In this document: positions 8,252-17,079 of the stretch, in pieces
Numbering within the stretch: the first letter of the stretch is position 1
Layout of the letters: every line of letters begins with the position of its first letter
Assembly (NCBI GenBank): GCA_004293365.1
Contig: RDYN01000057.1
Coordinates: 1-35,834, forward strand
Length of the DNA: 35,834 bases
DNA from: Oscillatoriales cyanobacterium
GTDB lineage: Bacteria; Cyanobacteriota; Cyanobacteriia; Cyanobacteriales; Microcoleaceae
Reading direction: 5' to 3'
Notes under the pieces: model-generated
Database searches by the model: none
Told to the model about the DNA's origin: nothing
What the model saw: only the letters and a program-made list of their open reading frames with translations
Made by a program: the position numbers and the translations under genes

Positions 8252-11200
8252 ATGAAAGATTTAGTTCATATAGAAGAATCACAAAACACTAAATTATTTA
8301 ACTTCCTGCAACTATTATTGATAAAATTAACGGCAGCAGTCACCAGCAGACAGAAGGCAGAATGTACTATGCAGTATGAAAAAACAATCAGCCTCGCGAC
8401 GATCGCCCCTAGCAGCATATTCTCAGTTGCGATCGCAATACTGCTGGTATTAAACGGGTTGCTGGTAACAGGCGGAGGCGATGGTTTGTACAATAGCCAA
8501 CTCGCCCTGGGATGTTTGGGAATAGCCAATATTGTCATGCTGGCGGTGTCCGCGCGATCGCGCGCCTCTGCTGTCTGGGACCACAACGAGATCCAAGAGA
8601 GCAAGATCGACGAGGGCGATCGCTTTTTCAGCCTGTCCCCAGATATGCTGTGCGTCGTTGGTTTTGACGGTTATATCAAGCATATCAACCCAGCAGCCGA
8701 AAAAATCCTCGGCTATTCTCCAGCCGAAATGGTGGGCAAACTCTTCATTGAATTCGTGCATCCAGACGATCGCGAAACTACTCTCAAAGAAGCTGAAAGG
8801 ATTGCTGCGGGCAATAATACGGTTGGCTTTGAAAATCGCTGGCGGTGTCGCGATGGGTCTTACAAGTGGATAGCCTGGACTGCTAGCCCTTGGGGCGAGG
8901 AAGAATTGATCTATGCGATCGGCCGCGACATTACCGATCGCAAACTCGCCCAAGAGTCACTATTGCACAGCAATTCTATCTTGCGTTCCGTGATTGAAAG
9001 CACGCCGGATGTCATTTTTGTCAAGGATATTCAAGGCCGCTACGCGATCGGAAATTCTGCCCTAGCTAATTTTTTTGAAAAACCTATTGAGGCAATTATA
9101 GGCAAAGACGATACAGAATTATTTCCCGCTGAAATAGCCAAAAGAATGATAGAGTCAGACAGCGAAATTCTAGCATCAAGAATACATTTCAATCAGGAAG
9201 AAAATCTCCATATAAATGGAGAAATGCAAACATTTCTGACAGCAAAATGCCCTTGGTACGACTCGGAAGGAAATGCGATCGGCATCATTGGTATATCACG
9301 CGACATCAGCGATCGGAAAGCAATAGAAGCAGCACTACAAGAAAGTAACATCCTCTTTGAAAACGTCATCGAAAGTACAGGCGACAGCATTTTTGTCAAA
9401 GATATTCAGGGCCGCTACCTATTGGTCAATTCTACGGTTGCGGGCATGATTGGCAAGCCAAAATCAGAAATTTTTGGCAAAAATGATGCCGAATTATTTC
9501 CACTGGAGATTGCCAATATGCTGGCGGAAAATGACCGCCGGATCTGGCAATCTGGGATTGAAGAAACCATCGAAGAATTAGTAAAAGATAGTGAGGGCAA
9601 CATCCTGACATTTCTTTCTACCAAAAGCCCTTTGCGCGATCGCTCTGGAAACATCACGGGCGTGGTGGGAGTTGCTCGCGATATTAGCGATCGCAAACAG
9701 GCAGAAGCCACCCTGCGGCGCAGCGAAGAGCGGTTGCAGCTAGCTCTTTGGGGTTCCGACAGCGGAATGTGGGATTGGAATATAGTTACTGATGAAATGT
9801 ATTGCAACCACGAGTACAGTGCTTTGTTGGGCTACGAACCAGACGAACTACAAGCAAATGCGATCGGTTTGTCACAGCTAGTTTATCCCGACGATTTACT
9901 GGTATTGAACCAGAAATTAAATGCCTATTTGGAAAATTCAGAAAATGGCTATGCTGTTGAGCATAGAATGTTAGCTAAATCCGGCGAATTTAAATGGATT
10001 TTGGCGCGGGGGAAAGTCGTAGAAAGAGATGAAAATAATGCTCCGGTGAGAATGATTGGCACTATTTCTGATATTGGCGATCGCAAACAAGCCGAAAAAG
10101 CCCTCCAAGAAAGCGAGCAAAAATATCGGTGTTTAACTGAAGCCACCTCCCAAATTATTTGGGATACTACAGCCTCCGGCGAAGTTGTCGCCGAACAAAC
10201 AGGATGGAGTGCATTTACGGGAGCGACTTACGACGAAATTAAAGGATGGGGGTGGCTCAATAACATCCATCCCGACGACAGAGAATATACTGCCAGGATG
10301 TGGTCGGATGCAGTAGCCAACCGCACTTTATACGCAATAGAACACCGCTTGCTGCGGCACGACGGCGAGTACAGGTACATGAGCGTGCGGGGCGTACCCG
10401 TATTGAACGCAGACGGCAGCGTTCGCCTGTGGGTTGGCATCCACTCCGACATTACACAGAGCAAAATCACAGAACAACAAATGCAAGAGCAAAAAGAATT
10501 TTTGCGGAGCATTTACGACGGCGTAGACTACAGCATCTTCGTAATAGATGCCTGCCCCGACGGAGAATTTCGCTACGTTGGCTGGAACCCAGCAGCAGAT
10601 TTAGTCGGCGGCATCAGCAGCGAATTCGGGCGCGGCAAAACCCCCGAAGAACTTTTCGATCCAATTACCGCAACAATATTCCGGCAGAATTTGAGCGACT
10701 GTGTAGAAAAAGGCAGCACGATTTACCAAGAATCTCCCGCTACTTTTGACGGTACAGAAGTCTGGTTTATGACAACTCTGACTCCGCTGCGAGACACATC
10801 CGGCAACATTTATCGCGTTGTCGGCAGTTGCACCGACATTACAGAACGCAAAAAAGCCGAAGCACAATTGCGCGAACAAGAAGAATTTTTAAACAGCATC
10901 TATAACGGATCGAATCAAGTTATTTTCGTGGTAGATGTCGCCGCCGGAGAGTTCCGCTATGCAGGCTGGAATGCAGCCACAGAAGCATCTACAGGCATTT
11001 TGAGTGCTGATGTCAAAGGCAAAACTCCCGAAGAAGTGTTTCCCCCAGCAGTAGCAGCAAATTTTCGGCAAAGATACGTCGATTGTTTGGCCGCAGACAG
11101 CTCGATTTCTTACGAAAATAGCGCCGAATTGGCAGGTGTAGAAAATTGGTTTATCGTAACTATGACGCCCCTGCACGATGCCTCTGGCAGCATCTACCGA

Positions 11201-14200
11201 ATTATTGGTAATTCCACCGACATTACGGATCGAAAACTTGCAGAAGCAGCGCTGCAAGCTAGTCAGCATTTTGTTGAGCGCATTGCCGATACCAGTCCGA
11301 ATATTCTCTATGTTTACGACGAAATAGAGCAGCGAAATGTGTACGCCAACCGCGAAATCACCGACCTCCTCGGCTATACAGTTGCAGAAGTTCAAGAAAT
11401 GGGCAGCAATCTGTTGCCGACAATTATCCACCCTGAAGATTTAGCTAAATTTCCCAGATATATCCAGCAAATAGAAAATGCTCCCGACGGCGAGGTGGTT
11501 GAGTACGAATATCGGGTACTCGACAGACAAAATAGTTGGCGCTGGTTAGTCAGTCGCGATATTGTATTTAGCAGAACAGAGTCGGGCAAAATCCAGCAGC
11601 GTCTCGGTGTTGCTGCCGACGTTACAGATCGCAAATTCGCAGAACAAGCTTTAGCAGAACAATTGAAACTTTCTTCATTCACAGCAGATGTGGGAATTGC
11701 TCTGACTGAAAACCGCACTTTAGCTGCAACTTTGCAAAACTGCACCGATGCAGTTGTGCGCCATTTGGACGCTGCGTTTGCTCGGATTTGGACGCTGAAT
11801 GAAGAGGGAAATGTCTTGGATCTGCAAGCAAGCGCGGGCCTCTATACTCACATTGACGGCGCTCACAGCCGCATTGCTGTCGGTGAATTCAAGATTGGTT
11901 TAATCGCCCGGGATCGACAACCTCACCTCACTAATTCTGTGCAAGAAGATGCCCGAATCAGCGACAAAGAATGGGCGAAACGAGAAGGAATGGTGGCTTT
12001 TGCTGGATATCCGTTGATTGTTGACAATCAGTTGGTGGGAGTAATCGCCATGTTTGCTCGCCAGGAGTTGACGGAATCTACGCTGATTGGTTTCGCATCA
12101 ATTGCCGATTCGATCGCCCTGGGAATCAAGCGCAAACAAACAGAACTTGCTCTCGCCGCCCAAAAGCAAACTTTGAGGGGAATTATTGACAATGCTCCCA
12201 TCTGGGTGTGGATGGCAAATGCTAGCGGGCGGATGTTATTAGCCAACAAAACTTTCTGCGAAGATGTAGCTATTCCCGAAGAGAAGTTCTTAGCAGCCTC
12301 TCACTATTCCGAAGTTTTTGGATTAGAAGCATCTGCTAACTGCATGGTATCAGATGCACAAGCCTGGAGCCAAGATCCTCCCTGTTATTCTGAAGAATTG
12401 CTCCAGTTGGTTGACGGTGAATACCACCAGTTGGAGATAATTAAAACTCAGGTCAAAGATGATTGCGGTAATGCGATCGGCTTGATCGGTTTGGGTTTGG
12501 ACGTAACGAAACAAAAAGAAGCTCAAAGACAGTTGCAAGAGTCGGAAGCGAGATTCCGCAAATTAGCTGAGCAGGAAGCGCTGCTTAACCAACTAGCTAG
12601 CAATATCCGCGAATCTCTGGATTTAGACACTATTTTGGCCACCACTGTGCAGCAAATACGTGAATTGCTGCTGCTCGAACGGTGCCTATTTATCTGGTAT
12701 ATAACCAACGAGAAATCAGCATTTTGGAATGTAGAATACGAGGCAAAAAATGATGAACTACCTTCCTTGCTGGGTGTATTTCCGGCTAACTTGACTGGTT
12801 CTAAAGCCGAGCGAATTGCCAATATTGAAATAATTCGGGTGGATGATTTTAAAAATGTTACCGATCCAGTAGAGCGGAATTTTTTCATGTGTATAGGATT
12901 ACAGTCTATGCTGGACATTCCCATTCAGACATCTTCAGGTAAAATAGGGGTAATTTGCTGTAGCGCTTCTAGCAGCATCCGGTGTTGGAGCGATGAGGAA
13001 GTGGAACTGTTAGTGGCTGTGGGCAATCAATTGGCGATCGCCATTAATCAAGCCGAACTTTACGAAACATCTCGCCTCGTCGCCGCCGAAGCTTCATCAG
13101 CAGCCATGAAGCAAAAATTGCTCAACCAGTTAGGCAGTCAAATCCGCGCTTCTCTCGATTTAGATACTATATTGGCAACAACTGTACACCAAATTCGCGA
13201 CTTGCTACAACTCGATCGCTGCTTGTTTATTTGGTATGTATCCGATGTCGAGATACCCGCTTGGGATGTCGTCCACGAAGCTAAAAATGATGACTTAATC
13301 TCGCTTTTGGGTTATTATCCTGCTGACGTAACGGGGACGTTGGCGCAAAAAATAGCCCAATCGGAAATCTACCAAATAGATGATGTTGCAGCTTGGAGCG
13401 ATCCAGTAGAAAGAGAGTTCTTTTTGCAGGTGGGTTACAAGTCTGTCTTGGATTTGCCGGTGAAGAGTGCAGGGGGTTTAATTGGTGTTGTGGGCTGCGT
13501 GGCTTGTCGCGAGATGCGGAGGTGGACACAAGACGAAGTGGATTTGCTATCGGCAATTTGCGATCAATTGTCGATCGCCATCAGCCAATCCGAACTCTAC
13601 ACCCAAAGCGTCGATTCAGCCCGAATGGCGCGAGAACAAACTGCCCAACTAGAAGCAACTCTGTGCGAACTTAAGCTTGCTCAAACCCAGCTCGTGCAAG
13701 CCGAAAAAATGTCGAGTCTCGGTCAGATGGTAGCAGGAATTGCCCACGAAATCAATAACCCAGTCAGCTTTATTTTCGGCAATCTTACCTACACAGAAGA
13801 ATACACCACAAACCTGATGAAACTGCTGCAAATGTATCGAGATGAATACCCGGAACCGACCGCAGCTATTCAGGAGGAAGTAGAGGCATTAGAGCTAGAT
13901 TTCTTGTTAGACGACTTGCCAAAAATGCTGTCTTCGATGCAGGTGGGAGCAACTCGCATCCGAGATATCGTGCGGAGTTTGCGAAATTTCTCTCGCCTTG
14001 ATGAATCTGAAATGAAAAAAGTTAACATTCACGAAGGCATCGACAGCACGTTGATGATTTTAGAACACCGTCTGAAAGTTCAGAGCGATCGCCCAGCAAT
14101 TCAAGTCGTCAAAGAATACGGACAATTGCCGCTGGTGGAGTGTTACGCCGGACAGTTAAATCAGGTGTTTATGAATATTATCGCCAACGCGATCGACGCT

Positions 14201-14494
14201 TTACAAGAACCGCTCCAAAATCCGGCAATTATCCGCATTCGTACAGAGGTAGAAGGTAATTTCGCTGCGATTATAATTGCTGATAACGGTGCAGGTATCA
14301 CGGATAAAGTCAAGCAGCGGATATTCGACCCGTTCTATACTACAAAACCGATCGGTTCCGGGACGGGGATGGGTTTAGCAATTTCCCATTCAATTATTGT
14401 CGAAAAACATAAAGGTAAAATCAAGTGTTTCTCCGTGGTGGGTAAAGGCACTGAATTTGCGATCGAGATTCCGATTCAAAGAACAGAAAATTAA
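8252..14494 (+). CDS. Giant multi-PAS/GAF sensor histidine kinase
   Basis: A 2080-residue kinase. Two membrane segments (about 56-73 and 83-100) precede nine PAS/PAC units. PAS1-8 end near residues 230, 357, 482, 611, 738, 866, 993 and 1129, each closing with a D-I-[TS]-[DE]-R-K type PAC motif. Then come GAF1 (about 1140-1310), PAS9 (to about 1425), GAF2 (about 1440-1610) and GAF3 (about 1620-1785). The HisKA helix carries HEINNP with phospho-acceptor His1832. The ATPase domain shows an N box (MNIIANAIDAL), DNGAGI, FDPFYTTK and GSGTGMGLAIS. No receiver domain is present and no response regulator lies nearby, so its partner is unknown. PAS2/PAS3, PAS6/PAS7 and GAF2/GAF3 look like internal duplications. 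Met40 (8369) is an alternative start; neither has a clear ribosome site. Confidence 0.95.
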   Translation: MKDLVHIEESQNTKLFNFLQLLLIKLTAAVTSRQKAECTMQYEKTISLATIAPSSIFSVAIAILLVLNGLLVTGGGDGLYNSQLALGCLGIANIVMLAVSARSRASAVWDHNEIQESKIDEGDRFFSLSPDMLCVVGFDGYIKHINPAAEKILGYSPAEMVGKLFIEFVHPDDRETTLKEAERIAAGNNTVGFENRWRCRDGSYKWIAWTASPWGEEELIYAIGRDITDRKLAQESLLHSNSILRSVIESTPDVIFVKDIQGRYAIGNSALANFFEKPIEAIIGKDDTELFPAEIAKRMIESDSEILASRIHFNQEENLHINGEMQTFLTAKCPWYDSEGNAIGIIGISRDISDRKAIEAALQESNILFENVIESTGDSIFVKDIQGRYLLVNSTVAGMIGKPKSEIFGKNDAELFPLEIANMLAENDRRIWQSGIEETIEELVKDSEGNILTFLSTKSPLRDRSGNITGVVGVARDISDRKQAEATLRRSEERLQLALWGSDSGMWDWNIVTDEMYCNHEYSALLGYEPDELQANAIGLSQLVYPDDLLVLNQKLNAYLENSENGYAVEHRMLAKSGEFKWILARGKVVERDENNAPVRMIGTISDIGDRKQAEKALQESEQKYRCLTEATSQIIWDTTASGEVVAEQTGWSAFTGATYDEIKGWGWLNNIHPDDREYTARMWSDAVANRTLYAIEHRLLRHDGEYRYMSVRGVPVLNADGSVRLWVGIHSDITQSKITEQQMQEQKEFLRSIYDGVDYSIFVIDACPDGEFRYVGWNPAADLVGGISSEFGRGKTPEELFDPITATIFRQNLSDCVEKGSTIYQESPATFDGTEVWFMTTLTPLRDTSGNIYRVVGSCTDITERKKAEAQLREQEEFLNSIYNGSNQVIFVVDVAAGEFRYAGWNAATEASTGILSADVKGKTPEEVFPPAVAANFRQRYVDCLAADSSISYENSAELAGVENWFIVTMTPLHDASGSIYRIIGNSTDITDRKLAEAALQASQHFVERIADTSPNILYVYDEIEQRNVYANREITDLLGYTVAEVQEMGSNLLPTIIHPEDLAKFPRYIQQIENAPDGEVVEYEYRVLDRQNSWRWLVSRDIVFSRTESGKIQQRLGVAADVTDRKFAEQALAEQLKLSSFTADVGIALTENRTLAATLQNCTDAVVRHLDAAFARIWTLNEEGNVLDLQASAGLYTHIDGAHSRIAVGEFKIGLIARDRQPHLTNSVQEDARISDKEWAKREGMVAFAGYPLIVDNQLVGVIAMFARQELTESTLIGFASIADSIALGIKRKQTELALAAQKQTLRGIIDNAPIWVWMANASGRMLLANKTFCEDVAIPEEKFLAASHYSEVFGLEASANCMVSDAQAWSQDPPCYSEELLQLVDGEYHQLEIIKTQVKDDCGNAIGLIGLGLDVTKQKEAQRQLQESEARFRKLAEQEALLNQLASNIRESLDLDTILATTVQQIRELLLLERCLFIWYITNEKSAFWNVEYEAKNDELPSLLGVFPANLTGSKAERIANIEIIRVDDFKNVTDPVERNFFMCIGLQSMLDIPIQTSSGKIGVICCSASSSIRCWSDEEVELLVAVGNQLAIAINQAELYETSRLVAAEASSAAMKQKLLNQLGSQIRASLDLDTILATTVHQIRDLLQLDRCLFIWYVSDVEIPAWDVVHEAKNDDLISLLGYYPADVTGTLAQKIAQSEIYQIDDVAAWSDPVEREFFLQVGYKSVLDLPVKSAGGLIGVVGCVACREMRRWTQDEVDLLSAICDQLSIAISQSELYTQSVDSARMAREQTAQLEATLCELKLAQTQLVQAEKMSSLGQMVAGIAHEINNPVSFIFGNLTYTEEYTTNLMKLLQMYRDEYPEPTAAIQEEVEALELDFLLDDLPKMLSSMQVGATRIRDIVRSLRNFSRLDESEMKKVNIHEGIDSTLMILEHRLKVQSDRPAIQVVKEYGQLPLVECYAGQLNQVFMNIIANAIDALQEPLQNPAIIRIRTEVEGNFAAIIIADNGAGITDKVKQRIFDPFYTTKPIGSGTGMGLAISHSIIVEKHKGKIKCFSVVGKGTEFAIEIPIQRTEN

Positions 14495-14512
14495 ATAGGT
14501 TCCCGGCAAAAT

Positions 14513-14576
14513 TAGTAGGTGCGTCAGTTGTAAAACCACTATTTTTTATCCTAACCTTAAGACTGACGCACCCTAC
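14513..14576. repeat. Inverted repeat GTGCGTCAG...CTGACGCAC
   Basis: tagtaggtgcgtcagt (14513-14528) and actgacgcaccctac (14562-14576) form an imperfect hairpin after the kinase gene. A related pair is at 16003-16061. It could assist termination, but lacks a T-run directly after the stem. Confidence 0.75.
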
Positions 14577-14658
14577 AGCTACTTATTTTCGCGGACTGAA
14601 GTCCGAACGCTCAAACCAATCAGGGTTTTTTCCCAATTTTGTCTGAATTTGATATGAT

Positions 14659-14687
14659 ATCTAAAATCTAAAATCTAAAATCTAAAA
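14659..14687. repeat. Heptamer tandem array (CTAAAAT)4 abutting the P450 start
   Basis: Four copies of CTAAAAT; the last runs into the ATG at 14687. It leaves no conventional ribosome-binding sequence in front of the P450 gene. Confidence 0.9.
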
Positions 14688-15997
14688 TGGCATTACCTCC
14701 AGGCACTTTCAGTTTACCGCTAATTGGTGATACCCTCAACTTTTTGCAAGATTCCCAATTCGCCAAAAAACGACACCAGCAGTACGGGCCAATTTTCAAA
14801 ACCAGCATCTTCGGACAGCCTACCGTGTTTGTGTCCGGCTCAGAGGCGAATTTGTTTGTTTTAAGCCATGAAAATCAATATTTTGTTATGAGTTGGCCTC
14901 CGAGCATGAAAGCGCTTTTAGGGCCGCTTTCCTTGGCGCTGCAAACGGGTTCGGAACATCAAAATCGGCGCAAGCTGCTGTACCAAGCGTTTCAACCGCG
15001 AGCTCTGGCGGGCTACATCGGCGGGATGGAAGATATCACTGGGCGCTACTTGGAAAGATGGACGCAGATGAGCGAGTTTGCGTGGTATCCCGAACTGAGA
15101 AATTATACTTTTGATGTTGCTAGTAAGTTGTTAGTTGGGATTGATGCTGGTTCGGAGACGGCGCTGGGACATTATTTTGAAACTTGGTGCGAGGGTTTAT
15201 TTTCGATTGCTTTAGATGTGCCGTGGACTAAGTTTGGAAAGGCGAAAAAGTGCCGAAATTTACTGTTATTAGAACTTGAAAAGATTATTCGCGATCGCCA
15301 ACAAGATATGGGAGAAGGGAATGATGCTTTGAGTTTGCTGATTTCGGCTCGCGACGATGACGGAAACAATTTGAGTTTGGAGGAGTTGAAAGATCAAGTG
15401 CTGCTGCTGTTGTTTGCGGGACACGAGACTTTGACTTCGGCGATCGCCTCTTTTTGCCTTCTCCTAGCTCAAAACCCCGATGTGATGGCAAAAGTTCGCG
15501 CGGAACAACAGCAGTTTTCGGCAACTGAACCGCTAGACTTGGAACAGCTCAAACAAATGACTTATTTGGAGCAGGTGATGCGAGAAGTGCTGCGGTTGGT
15601 TCCGCCGGTGGGAGGCGGTTTTCGGCGGGTAATTCAGGCTTGCGAGTTCGGCGGCTACGAAATTCCCCAGGGTTGGAGCGTGCTTTACGAAATCAATCAG
15701 ACCCATCAGGATAGCTCAGTTTATCCCGAACCCGATCGCTTTGACCCCGATCGATTTAGTTTAGAGCGATCGACAAATGCTAAACCTTTCAGTTACGTGC
15801 CCTTCGGCGGCGGTTTGCGGGAATGTTTGGGGAAAGAATTCGCGCGGTTAGAGATGAAACTGTTTGTGGCGAGGATGGTTCGGGAGTGCGAATGGGATTT
15901 GTTACCGGATCAAGATTTGAATTTAATCCGAGTACCGACTCCACACCCGCGTGACGGTTTGCGAGTGAAGTTCCGGCAAAAAATTGCAGGTTCGTAA
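14687..15997 (+). CDS. Cytochrome P450, CYP120-like
   Basis: A soluble-type heme monooxygenase of 436 residues. The I-helix oxygen-activation motif is AGHETLTS (Ala244-), the K-helix ExxR is E300/R303, and the heme-binding loop FGGGLRECLG has Cys380 as iron ligand. The N-terminal PPGTFSLPLIGDTLNF and overall length match the cyanobacterial CYP120 group; the Synechocystis member hydroxylates retinoic acid, so a retinoid or similar isoprenoid substrate is a reasonable guess, not shown here. No redox partner gene is adjacent, so ferredoxin and its reductase would come from elsewhere. It is monocistronic. The start is fixed by homology to PPGxxGLPxIG-type N-termini. Confidence 0.93.
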   Translation: MALPPGTFSLPLIGDTLNFLQDSQFAKKRHQQYGPIFKTSIFGQPTVFVSGSEANLFVLSHENQYFVMSWPPSMKALLGPLSLALQTGSEHQNRRKLLYQAFQPRALAGYIGGMEDITGRYLERWTQMSEFAWYPELRNYTFDVASKLLVGIDAGSETALGHYFETWCEGLFSIALDVPWTKFGKAKKCRNLLLLELEKIIRDRQQDMGEGNDALSLLISARDDDGNNLSLEELKDQVLLLLFAGHETLTSAIASFCLLLAQNPDVMAKVRAEQQQFSATEPLDLEQLKQMTYLEQVMREVLRLVPPVGGGFRRVIQACEFGGYEIPQGWSVLYEINQTHQDSSVYPEPDRFDPDRFSLERSTNAKPFSYVPFGGGLRECLGKEFARLEMKLFVARMVRECEWDLLPDQDLNLIRVPTPHPRDGLRVKFRQKIAGS

Positions 15998-16002
15998 TAT
16001 TC

Positions 16003-16061
16003 GTAGGGTGCGTCAGTGTGGGATGTTTCAATCATCACTAAAAATCTGATAAGTGACGCAC
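16003..16061. repeat. Inverted repeat GTGCGTCAG...GTGACGCAC
   Basis: gtgcgtcag (16008-16016) pairs with gtgacgcac (16053-16061), with one mismatch. Same family as 14513-14576; the pair brackets the P450 gene. Confidence 0.7.
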
Positions 16062-16176
16062 AGGTTCGTAGTGAGGACTTTAGTCCGCAACCAGAAGGAC
16101 TAAAGTCCTCACTACAAACAGGTTCGTAGTGAGGACTTTAGTCCGCAACCAGAAGGACTAAAGTCCTCACTACAAA
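16061..16176. repeat. 58-bp hairpin repeat in tandem duplicate
   Basis: Two identical 58-bp units (16061-16118, 16119-16176), each an inverted pair of gtagtgaggactttagtcc and its complement. It lies between the convergent P450 and chorismate lyase genes. This is a variant of the GCGGACTTCAGTCCGC family in which the outer arm reads gaggac. Confidence 0.93.
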
Positions 16177-16207
16177 CTTTATGATGGTTGTGCGATCGCC
16201 TACAATA

Positions 16208-16804
16208 TTACAACTCCATCGGCCCCAAATACTTAGTTAAATAAGGCGAAAACACCTCATAAATCAGCGTCAGCGGCTTACCGTGATGCCAAAACAAATA
16301 GTGTCGCCCCCAAAAAGGCCCCGACTCTTGAAAAGCAGCCTCCAAAGCCACCGACTCACCGCAATAAATACCTTGCACATCGCGATACAATTCTGTCCGC
16401 AGCCGCGCTAAACTCGCCCAAATTGGCAAAGATTTATTTTCCAAATATTCATCTACGTGACTCGCTTCCCACCAAGAAGTCGCGTAGGCGAGGCGCTGTC
16501 CCGAAGCAGTCCGCAGCCACACTTGGCGGCGCAGGCGCGGCCCGGGAACCGCGACAATTTGTGGCGGCGCGCCGTCTGCATCCTCACCCACTAAGGACAT
16601 ATCGATCACATCTACTTCTGTGGGTTCCCCTGTCAGCAGTTGCAGGTGACGGGTGGGGGAACCGTCGCCGAGGAGCAGTATTTGCCATGCCGGTGCTAGC
16701 TTGGTGTGGGGTAAACCCTTCTGTACTGCGTCTTCTGCTCCTTCCCACAGGGGGTTGAGAGCGTGCCAGGTTTGGCTGTTTTTTGGTGTAAATGTTGCAG
16801 TCAA
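16208..16804 (-). CDS. Chorismate lyase (DUF98 type)
   Basis: A 198-residue protein matching the cyanobacterial chorismate pyruvate-lyase family. In cyanobacteria this enzyme splits chorismate into pyruvate and 4-hydroxybenzoate, the head-group precursor of plastoquinone. Visible family features are WQILLLGDGSPTRHLQLLTG near residue 43, then VPGPRLRRQVWLRTASGQRLAYATSWW (arginines for substrate carboxylates), then a late acidic IYEVFSPY. It acts in the cytoplasm. It is a single gene convergent with the P450. The start MTATFTP gives the expected length. Assignment rests on motif recognition. Confidence 0.82.
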   Translation of the reverse strand: MTATFTPKNSQTWHALNPLWEGAEDAVQKGLPHTKLAPAWQILLLGDGSPTRHLQLLTGEPTEVDVIDMSLVGEDADGAPPQIVAVPGPRLRRQVWLRTASGQRLAYATSWWEASHVDEYLENKSLPIWASLARLRTELYRDVQGIYCGESVALEAAFQESGPFWGRHYLFWHHGKPLTLIYEVFSPYLTKYLGPMEL

Positions 16805-16875
16805 GGGTCTTTACAAAACTTAATTTTTTGTTTATTATAACGCTTCTGCAATCTACAGTTTAAATCTGTTTAGAA

Positions 16876-17024
16876 ACGGGTTCTCCGGCCCGTTCCACAA
16901 TAAAATTGAGTTTTTGTGGAACAGGCATCTTGCCTGTTTTGAGAATGTTACGGGCTCTCCGGTCCGTTCCACAATAAAATTGAGTTTTTGTGGAACAGGC
17001 ATCTTGCCTGTTTTTGAGAATGTT
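16876..17024. repeat. Tandem dimer of the GGAACAGGCATCTTGCCTGTT repeat
   Basis: Two near-identical units of 74-75 bp (16876-16949, 16950-17024). Each contains an outer part (acgggttctccggcccgttccac) and the inner palindromic ACAGGCATCTTGCCTGT. The family recurs at 18745-18807, degenerately at 20222-20256, and inside a glycosyltransferase gene at 25977-26066. Confidence 0.93.
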
Positions 17025-17079
17025 ACAACATCTCAGTTAAATCCATTACCCAATCCGTTGCCGAACTTCTTTGCCCTAT

